Source of the DNA: ANME-2 cluster archaeon
GTDB lineage: Archaea; Halobacteriota; Methanosarcinia; Methanosarcinales; Methanocomedenaceae
DNA length: 7,272 nt
Reading direction: 5' to 3'
NCBI GenBank assembly: GCA_022353185.1
Contig: JAKRWB010000414.1
Span: 1 to 7,272, forward strand
Shown: positions 1-4,613 of the stretch, in pieces
Numbering within the stretch: the stretch's first letter is position 1
Layout: each line of letters opens with the position of its first letter
Notes under the pieces: model-generated
Seen by the model: the letters and a program-made list of their open reading frames with translations, nothing else
Database searches by the model: none
What the model was told of the DNA's origin: nothing
Program-made: the position numbers and the translations under genes

Positions 1-369
1 ATCTGTCACAATAAGACACTCTTTGAAAGTACAGGAGAAAGCTATTTGGATTGGGCGCATGATGTGCAAGGATTTGGTACAGGAACAGGTATTATGTATG
101 AATATGGTATGAATAACGATTGTGGAAATTGTCATTTTATCGGCAATAATGGTTATTGGGGCAATCTCAGCTTGGTCTATGATGAAATTATCGAACCAAA
201 TGCAGCCCACTATAATTTCTATATGAATTCAGTGAACGACAGTACGCTATTAGGTGGCTCAGAATCCTGTGTCGGCTGTCATACCCATGTGGATTTAACA
301 TTTACACAGCCTATTGGTACTTCCGATCTGACCTATAACCCGAAGACAGGAGAATTCGGGGGAAATTAA
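1..369 (+). CDS. Multiheme c-type cytochrome, C-terminal part (5' end outside window)
   Basis: The frame is open from the first base of the window to a TAA at 367-369, giving 122 residues. Two complete heme-attachment motifs are visible: CGNCH at residues 41-45 and CVGCH at 90-94. The first three residues read I-C-H, which is probably the end of a third CxxCH cut by the window edge. Additional histidines (for example in AHD near residue 20 and AAH further on) could be distal heme ligands. Proteins of this type are exported, carry covalently bound heme c and move electrons outside the cytoplasmic membrane; in methane- and alkane-oxidising archaea they are linked to extracellular electron transfer. 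That role is inferred. The signal peptide and total heme count lie outside the window. An internal TTG at 46 is only where an open frame can be started artificially, since the coding frame continues upstream. It ends without a visible membrane anchor. Confidence 0.88.
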   Translation: MCHNKTLFESTGESYLDWAHDVQGFGTGTGIMYEYGMNNDCGNCHFIGNNGYWGNLSLVYDEIIEPNAAHYNFYMNSVNDSTLLGGSESCVGCHTHVDLTFTQPIGTSDLTYNPKTGEFGGN

Positions 370-387
370 TTCATTAACATTTAATAT

Positions 388-407
388 GGGTCTCCTTCTG
401 GAAACCC
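388..407. terminator. Short hairpin between cytochrome and thermosome remnant
   Basis: GGGT (388-391) pairs with ACCC (404-407) and TCC (393-395) with GGA (400-402), with one mismatch between them and a four-base loop. It lies 19 bases after the cytochrome stop on the plus strand and just past the stop of the thermosome remnant on the minus strand. It could have served as a transcript end for either. No strong T-run follows on the plus strand, so terminator function is an inference. Confidence 0.3.
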
Positions 408-412
408 CTGAT

Positions 413-565
413 CTATACCTCTACTTCGTAGTCTTTAAGTCCAGGCACCTGTTTTGGCCCGGCATTCTGACCGCTTGCAGCAATCATATCATCAATGCGC
501 AGTATCATGCTGGCCGCCCTCTGATACCAATCAATTGCCTGAAGCTTCAAAAGAGAATAAAAAAA
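413..565 (-). pseudogene. Remnant of thermosome (group II chaperonin) C-terminus
   Basis: Read on the minus strand, the frame ending at TAG 415-413 encodes about 44 residues that match the end of archaeal thermosome subunits. The hallmark is AASMILRIDDMIAAS, preceded by KLQAID (family pattern K-x-QAI, then about six residues, then the A-A-x-M-I-L-R-I-D-D-x-I block) and followed by a glycine- and proline-containing tail of the usual kind. Just upstream the similarity fades into an AT-rich FFYSLL stretch, and a TAG at 568-566 closes the frame. The other minus frames upstream to about 730 show no thermosome sequence. An intact subunit is about 540-550 residues, so more than 90 percent is missing and there is no start codon. 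It is best read as the leftover 3' end of a deleted or rearranged chaperonin gene. The plus-strand frame over it (386-604) is a shadow. Confidence 0.72.
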
Positions 566-568
566 CTA

Positions 569-734
569 TTCCAGGATACCAGAGAAGAACTTGAAACTAT
601 CTGAAAAAAAATAGATAAACAAAAAGAGGTCATGGAAAACCTTTGACATTAACAATAACGAATAACGTAATCTGAACAACGACAAATCCTTTTCAACTCG
701 ACCTATGGGTATTCCATGATACAATGAAATAATC
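569..734. other. AT-rich intergenic stretch with no recognisable gene
   Basis: This is the upstream part of the 370-734 gene-free gap. It is AT-rich, with runs of A and stop codons in all frames. No RNA gene, repeat array or convincing promoter was seen. Confidence 0.5.
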
Positions 735-1118
735 TCACAATTTCTGCTTCAGTGCATATCCCATGCCAATGGTGTAAATAGGCATTATGAGATATCGCAG
801 CCCGATTTCAGTGAAATACTGGGTAACTGTCATGGAGAAGAATCCCACGGACACGAACACCAGGTCAAGACCCAGATTTATCATGAGCCAGACCACCCCT
901 AAAGTTACCCCCTCCCTTACATGATCTTTTCCGATCTCCCTGAAGTATATAACTGCAAGGGTCACACCGACCAGGCCGCCTACAACGATCATTATGGACT
1001 TGAAAAACGTCTCAGGAATCAGGAAGTTACCGCTGGTATCCACAAAAGGGAACCCTGCAATGAACGGTATCAACCATATAAGAAAACCAAATAAAACAAT
1101 CTTCAGATACTTATTCAT
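735..1118 (-). CDS. Small four-helix integral membrane protein, unknown function
   Basis: The product has 127 residues and four hydrophobic segments at about 5-25, 39-59, 70-95 and 107-124, so it is almost entirely membrane-embedded. The loop after helix 2 (YFREIGKDHVREG) is charged and probably cytoplasmic; the C-terminus ends in basic ALKQKL. No catalytic motif or cofactor site is visible and I do not recognise a characterised family. The start is well supported: minus-strand AAGGAG (complement of 1127-1132) sits eight bases before the ATG. The gene stands alone, divergent from the CxxCxxCC protein gene at 1336 and separated from it by 217 bases. Its 3' side faces the thermosome remnant. 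No signal peptidase site is evident. Confidence 0.8.
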   Translation of the reverse strand: MNKYLKIVLFGFLIWLIPFIAGFPFVDTSGNFLIPETFFKSIMIVVGGLVGVTLAVIYFREIGKDHVREGVTLGVVWLMINLGLDLVFVSVGFFSMTVTQYFTEIGLRYLIMPIYTIGMGYALKQKL

Positions 1119-1185
1119 CTGTTCAACTCCTTATCCCTTATATTCGCATGTATTTATTTGAATAGAAATTGTTTGCACACACTCG

Positions 1186-1197
1186 AAATTATTTAAG
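1186..1197 (-). promoter_or_regulatory. Possible TATA element for the membrane protein gene
   Basis: The minus-strand sequence ACTTAAATAATT resembles an archaeal TATA box. A start site about 25 bases downstream would give a leader of roughly 45 bases containing the AAGGAG site. The surrounding sequence is AT-rich, so a chance match is possible. Confidence 0.3.
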
Positions 1198-1237
1198 TAC
1201 ACAAAGTTATACACGATATACAATAAAAAATTATCCA

Positions 1238-1262
1238 TGGCTTTTTAGGCTAATAAAAGCCA
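1238..1262. promoter_or_regulatory. Hairpin in a divergent intergenic region
   Basis: TGGCTTTT at 1238-1245 is perfectly complementary to AAAAGCCA at 1255-1262, with a nine-base loop. It lies between two divergently transcribed genes, where no transcript is expected to end, so an operator or leader structure is more likely than a terminator. Function is unknown. Confidence 0.4.
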
Positions 1263-1335
1263 GTACAAAAGATAAGACCAATACATTTTATCCTGTTCTA
1301 TACCCAAAGAGTCAAAACAACTCATATAACAACCA

Positions 1336-2046
1336 TTGGTGATGACCCTGGCACCCACTCCCATTAATTCCCTTATCGAGCAAAAACAGCAAGAACTCCG
1401 GGACCTCGTCCAGTACCCTGAAGAAAAACTCACCAGCATCATCAGGGGCGTGGGATTCAAATGTGACCTGTGCAGCCGCTGCTGCACAGAGGAATTCAAT
1501 GACCATGTATTCCTGCTCGATGCCGATACTGCCACCATAAAACAGATCGACGCTTTTGCCCTGACACCCGCCCCCTATTTCGAGTTCTGCGACCAGCACG
1601 GAAGGTTCTATGTATCGGGCTATGCCCTGAAAAGCAAACCCGACGGCTCATGTTATTTCTTAGAAGGGGGGCGGTGCCGCATATACTCCCGCCGCCTGTC
1701 CATCTGCCGTGTATACCCGTATATGCTGCACAGAGAGGCAGATGAGTCAGGGAATGTGGACTGGCGGCAGGTCAGCGGTCTGGACGAGCACGGGTGCTAC
1801 CATACAGAGATAGGAGATGTCGAGGCCAGGGAGATAGCAAAGGAGACCAAGAACTACGAAAAGGCATTCCTGGAACAGGAGATTAATTTCCTGAAAGCCA
1901 TCAATACCCACTTCACCAAGAACGGGCTCAGGCACATCCAGAAGGTCTATGACAGGCAGATGAGACTTTACCAGAAGGGAGGAAGCATAGAGGTCTGTGT
2001 ATATTATAGTGGCACCTTTGAGAAGAACGTGCTGCCTGCAGAGTAA
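1336..2046 (+). CDS. YkgJ-family CxxCxxCC putative zinc/iron-binding protein
   Basis: This product of up to 236 residues has the signature of the YkgJ (CxxCxxCC) family: C43-x2-C46-x2-C49-C50 in the stretch FKCDLCSRCC. Further cysteines follow at 106 and 114 (GSCYF, GGRCRIY) and at 124 in ICRVYPYM, the usual C-R-x-Y-P segment, plus C154. These eight cysteines probably bind iron-sulfur clusters or zinc; members are often annotated as Fe-S oxidoreductases, but the reaction is mostly unknown. The C-terminal third (about 165-220) is a charged helical region without cysteines. Three start codons lie in tandem: TTG 1336, GTG 1339 and ATG 1342. No good Shine-Dalgarno is present. A TATA-like TCTATACC near 1297-1304 would place the start site close to these codons, so a leaderless mRNA starting at ATG 1342 is plausible. 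The gene is monocistronic and ends 10 bases from the convergent membrane protein gene. Confidence 0.85.
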   Translation: MVMTLAPTPINSLIEQKQQELRDLVQYPEEKLTSIIRGVGFKCDLCSRCCTEEFNDHVFLLDADTATIKQIDAFALTPAPYFEFCDQHGRFYVSGYALKSKPDGSCYFLEGGRCRIYSRRLSICRVYPYMLHREADESGNVDWRQVSGLDEHGCYHTEIGDVEAREIAKETKNYEKAFLEQEINFLKAINTHFTKNGLRHIQKVYDRQMRLYQKGGSIEVCVYYSGTFEKNVLPAE

Positions 2047-2056
2047 TAAAAGTATG

Positions 2057-2353
2057 TCAATGATGAGTCTTTTTGTCAAACTGCCGTCTCAATTCTTCTA
2101 CATTAATATTTACGAAATGTTTTGAAAAAACCAAAAATCCTAATATAGCCAGTATAATCCCCATTTGAAAAAATGCTTGAGGTGGTATAGAAGTCGGAAG
2201 TCTTGTGTTTTTGTCCTCATAGCCAGTAATTTCCCTGGGCATATAGAAAAAATCCGAGAGCACAGAGGCAAACAATATCAGTAAAAGAGCAACAATAACC
2301 AGCACCAGTCCAGTACTGACTTCATCTACGTCTTGATTCTGGTTTCTTATCAT
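2057..2353 (-). CDS. Small two-helix membrane protein, unknown function
   Basis: The product has 98 residues. A polar N-terminus of about 13 residues precedes a hydrophobic helix at about 14-36, a polar loop (about 37-58) containing YEDKNTRLPTS, a second helix at about 61-77 and a charged tail ending KKTHH. The loop is short and has no recognisable binding motif. The family is not recognised. The ATG at 2353 has only a weak GGGTG element upstream, while a TATA-like block about 30 bases away suggests a nearly leaderless transcript. The gene converges tail to tail with the CxxCxxCC protein gene (10 bases apart) and lies downstream of the aldolase operon on the same strand, but the 96-base gap with its own TATA-like element argues for separate transcription. 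Confidence 0.68.
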   Translation of the reverse strand: MIRNQNQDVDEVSTGLVLVIVALLLILFASVLSDFFYMPREITGYEDKNTRLPTSIPPQAFFQMGIILAILGFLVFSKHFVNINVEELRRQFDKKTHH

Positions 2354-2374
2354 CTATGGCACCCCACACATCAA

Positions 2375-2389
2375 GATTATATTATATGT
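2375..2389 (-). promoter_or_regulatory. Possible TATA element for the two-helix membrane protein gene
   Basis: The minus strand reads ACATATAATATAATC here, a good archaeal TATA-like sequence whose centre is about 30 bases upstream of the ATG at 2353. This would give a transcript with almost no leader, in line with the weak ribosome site. Confidence 0.38.
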
Positions 2390-2449
2390 TATGAACTATG
2401 GGTAATAAAACCTTCCCTTCAATAACTGAGAACACCTATTTTTAGAGAA

Positions 2450-2644
2450 CTATTCAATTACAACGATTTCATAGTTCCTGTCAATCAGCCATTTATGGAA
2501 TTCATGTGCCATACATTTCTGGCAATCTTCTTTTCTGACAACATCAATGGCTATCTGGTCGGGTGCAGCATCTATCTTCAATTGCGAAGGACATCGGATG
2601 TCCTTGCAAAACTCCCGCTTCTGGTATTTTCTAACAATCTCCAT
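2450..2644 (-). CDS. Small four-cysteine protein, last gene of the aldolase/dehydrogenase operon
   Basis: The product has 64 residues with C13-x4-C18 (FCKDIRCP) and C41-x2-C44 (DCQKC), followed closely by H47 and H50. Four cysteines in two pairs could form one zinc or iron-sulfur site. The rest is charged and hydrophilic, with no signal peptide or membrane helix, so it should be cytoplasmic. I do not recognise a characterised family. AAGGAG lies eight bases before the ATG and directly after the dehydrogenase TAG (…TAGTAAGGAG…), leaving only 15 bases between the genes, which indicates co-translation. It may be an electron-transfer or metal-site partner of the dehydrogenase or aldolase; that is inference from position only. 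The plus-strand frames over it are shadows. Confidence 0.75.
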   Translation of the reverse strand: MEIVRKYQKREFCKDIRCPSQLKIDAAPDQIAIDVVRKEDCQKCMAHEFHKWLIDRNYEIVVIE

Positions 2645-2659
2645 TCATCTCGCTCCTTA

Positions 2660-3682
2660 CTATTTTTGGGGTTCGACTATAACTTTCATGGACTCACCTG
2701 CACCTGCCACAAGTTTGAACCCCTTCCCGGTATCTGCAAGCCCGAATCTGTGGGTAATCATATCCGTAACCTTAACCCTTTCCGAATTAATCAACTCGAT
2801 GGTGCTCGTAATATCCAGCGGACTGGCGCCGTATGAATTAACAATACTTACCTCGTTCTTCCACAAGTCGAATACGGGCAGAGGTACAGTTACTCCTGGT
2901 TCAGGTGAGGCAAAGAACAGTATTGTGCCCCCCCGTTCCACCGAAGCCAGCGCCTGGGTTATGGCTGGCACGGCGCCGGTACAGATAATGACGACATCGG
3001 CCAGGTGGCCGTTATTAAGTTCCATCAGGCGCTCAGGCACATTATCCTGAGCATCAATTACCTGCGCCCCGTACTTTGAAGCCATATCCAGCCTGTATGG
3101 ATTAATGTCAGTGGCAAATATGTTACCTGCACCCAGTGCCGCCGCCAGTTTGATATGCAACAGTCCCGTAATCCCGCTTCCTACGACCAGCACGTTCTGG
3201 CCTGGCTTTATCCCTGCCATGCGCTGTCCACGGTACACACACGCCAGAGGTTCAATGAACACACCTTCATCAAGGGACATCTCATCAGGCAGCAGGAACA
3301 CGCCCCTGTCCATATTGATAGCAGGCACCCGCAGGTATTCGGCAAAGCCGCCAGGATCAAAATTAGTTGAGCGCAATGTGTCGCAGACCGTATGATGGCC
3401 GCTCAGGCAGTAGTTGCAGGTATTGCACGGCACATGGTGGGATACAAACACCCTGTCCCCCACGTTGTATTTGGTAACGTCCGTACCAACTTCGGCCACC
3501 GTACCCGCTATCTCATGTCCCAGCACCAGCGGCGCACGCATAATGCGATACCACTCCATGATATCGCTGCCACAAATACCGCTGGCATCCACCCTGACCA
3601 GCATTTCATCATTGCCGAAATAGGGTACGGGCATCTCTTCAAGACGCACGTCGTTGTTATTATAATAAACTGCAACGCGCAA
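2660..3682 (-). CDS. Zinc-dependent medium-chain alcohol/polyol dehydrogenase
   Basis: This 340-residue protein has the normal length for the medium-chain dehydrogenase family (sorbitol/threonine dehydrogenase type), which oxidises an alcohol to a ketone or aldehyde with NAD(P). Catalytic zinc residues are C37 (GICGSD), H56-E57 (GHE) and probably E144 (EPLAC). Structural zinc cysteines are C86, C89, C92 and C100. The Rossmann motif is G168-S-G-I-T-G173, and D192 at the end of the second strand suggests NAD preference. All key residues are present. The start is TTG at 3682: an in-frame TAA lies immediately upstream, and the MRVAVYY opening fits the family, so no longer start exists. AGGAG overlaps the TAG of the preceding aldolase gene and sits eight bases before the TTG, which points to translational coupling. 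Its substrate is not evident; the aldolase next door suggests a phosphorylated sugar, ulose or polyol. Confidence 0.9.
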   Translation of the reverse strand: MRVAVYYNNNDVRLEEMPVPYFGNDEMLVRVDASGICGSDIMEWYRIMRAPLVLGHEIAGTVAEVGTDVTKYNVGDRVFVSHHVPCNTCNYCLSGHHTVCDTLRSTNFDPGGFAEYLRVPAINMDRGVFLLPDEMSLDEGVFIEPLACVYRGQRMAGIKPGQNVLVVGSGITGLLHIKLAAALGAGNIFATDINPYRLDMASKYGAQVIDAQDNVPERLMELNNGHLADVVIICTGAVPAITQALASVERGGTILFFASPEPGVTVPLPVFDLWKNEVSIVNSYGASPLDITSTIELINSERVKVTDMITHRFGLADTGKGFKLVAGAGESMKVIVEPQK

Positions 3683-3693
3683 TTATACGGCTC

Positions 3694-4482
3694 CTATTTG
3701 CCCTTCTCGCTGTTGTACAGGTCCATTGCTTCCTTAGGCGTGAAGTTCTGGTGAACCACTGACCGCACTGCCTTTATCATGGCAACAGGATGGTCGTTCT
3801 GCCAGATGTTACGGCCCATATCAACACCCACTGCACCCTCTGAAATGGCATCGTGCACAAGTTTGAACACGTCCATCTCAGTGTCCATCTGCTTGCCGCC
3901 GGCCACCACGATGGGCACAGGACAGCCTTCCACAACTTTATTGAAATCATCAGTATAATAGGTCTTGACTATCTTTGCGCCCAGTTCGGCTGCTATCCGG
4001 CAGCACAGCCCCAGGTACCTTGCATCCCGAACCATATCCTTACCAACAGCGGTAACTGCCACCACTGGCATACCGTAGCGTTCGCATTCGTTGACAAGAT
4101 TGCCCAGGTTCATCAGGGTCTGGTGCTCATACTGGCTGCCTACGTAGATTGACATGGCAACGGCTGCCACATTCAGTCTTAGTGCATCTTCCACTGATGT
4201 GGTGATGCCTTCTCTTGAAAGGTCTTCGCACACGATGCTGTTACCGCCCGATACCCTCAATACAATAGGTGTGGATGTGCCAGGGTCCACGCTGGTGCGC
4301 AGTACTCCGCGGGCGGGCATGAGTGCGTCTGCATATTCAATTAGCGGTTTGATTGTCGCCTCGGCGTTTTCCAGTCTGCTGGTGGGTCCAAGAAAATACC
4401 CATGGTCCACTGCCAGCATTACTGTTCGTCCGGTCTTTGGCTTAATTATTTGCGATATCCGATTTTGCATACCCCAGTCCAT
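3694..4482 (-). CDS. lsrF: LsrF-like class I (DhnA-type) aldolase/thiolase
   Basis: The 262-residue protein closely resembles E. coli LsrF (3-hydroxy-5-phosphonooxypentane-2,4-dione thiolase). Shared blocks include DWGMQNRIS at the start, AVDHGYFLGPT (23-33), VGKDMVRD (146-153), KTYY and DMGRNIWQNDHPVAM (221-235). K173 in IVKTYY is the expected Schiff-base lysine (Lys203 by recalled LsrF numbering), and the GGK (195-197) and MGRN segments are expected at the phosphate site. The E. coli protein has about 30 more N-terminal residues, absent here. The ATG at 4482 has GGAGG six bases upstream, which supports the short form. It heads a minus-strand operon with the dehydrogenase 11 bases downstream. 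No other Lsr transport or kinase gene is visible, so an AI-2 role is doubtful. A DhnA-type aldol or transaldol reaction on a sugar phosphate, as in archaeal aromatic amino acid precursor synthesis, is an alternative. The family call is firm, the reaction is not. Confidence 0.85.
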   Translation of the reverse strand: MDWGMQNRISQIIKPKTGRTVMLAVDHGYFLGPTSRLENAEATIKPLIEYADALMPARGVLRTSVDPGTSTPIVLRVSGGNSIVCEDLSREGITTSVEDALRLNVAAVAMSIYVGSQYEHQTLMNLGNLVNECERYGMPVVAVTAVGKDMVRDARYLGLCCRIAAELGAKIVKTYYTDDFNKVVEGCPVPIVVAGGKQMDTEMDVFKLVHDAISEGAVGVDMGRNIWQNDHPVAMIKAVRSVVHQNFTPKEAMDLYNSEKGK

Positions 4483-4488
4483 AATATT

Positions 4489-4504
4489 CCTCCATTAATG
4501 GTGG
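4489..4504. promoter_or_regulatory. Inverted repeat covering the aldolase Shine-Dalgarno
   Basis: CCATTAATGG at 4492-4501 is a perfect 10-bp palindrome. It extends outward to CC-T-CCATT/AATGG-T-GG (4489-4504) with a single T/T mismatch. The GGAGG ribosome site of the aldolase gene lies inside it on the minus strand. It could be a protein-binding operator or could mask the ribosome site in RNA. Confidence 0.4.
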
Positions 4505-4530
4505 TAAGGTAGTAAGGTAGTAATGGGTAA
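4500..4530. repeat. Tandem 8-bp repeat in the divergent control region
   Basis: GGTGGTAA (4500-4507), GGTAGTAA (4508-4515) and GGTAGTAA (4516-4523) run head to tail, followed by a degenerate TGGGTAA (4524-4530). The array sits in the probable 5' leader or start-site region of the aldolase operon and upstream of the acyl-CoA synthetase promoter. Such arrays can be regulator sites or slippage products. Confidence 0.6.
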
Positions 4531-4540
4531 AAAATGCATG

Positions 4541-4555
4541 CCTAATTTTAATATC
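4541..4555 (-). promoter_or_regulatory. Possible TATA element for the aldolase operon
   Basis: The minus strand reads GATATTAAAATTAGG. A start site 25-30 bases downstream would fall near 4520, inside the tandem repeat, giving a leader of about 40 bases that includes the inverted repeat and GGAGG. A second AT block (minus strand of 4562-4576) is an alternative. Confidence 0.3.
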
Positions 4556-4562
4556 AGTAAAT

Positions 4563-4574
4563 CATATAATTTTA
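4563..4574 (+). promoter_or_regulatory. Possible TATA element for the acyl-CoA synthetase gene
   Basis: CATATAATTTTA matches an archaeal TATA box. The start site would fall around 4590-4597, giving a short leader that just includes GGGAG (4601-4605), eight bases before the ATG at 4614. Confidence 0.4.
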
Positions 4575-4613
4575 ATTACTGTGGCAACATAGAAAATACT
4601 GGGAGATAATGGA

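Noticed and set aside
386..604. Plus-strand open frame of 72 codons after the cytochrome
   Set aside because: It lies antisense to the thermosome remnant, has no ribosome site and shows no protein-like pattern of its own.
2495..4498. Several plus-strand open frames over the aldolase operon
   Set aside because: All are antisense to three genes with intact family motifs and coupled ribosome sites.
4500..4530. Tandem repeat as evidence of a Borg-type extrachromosomal element
   Set aside because: Only one short array is present and genes lie on both strands, whereas Borgs carry many arrays and long one-strand gene runs.
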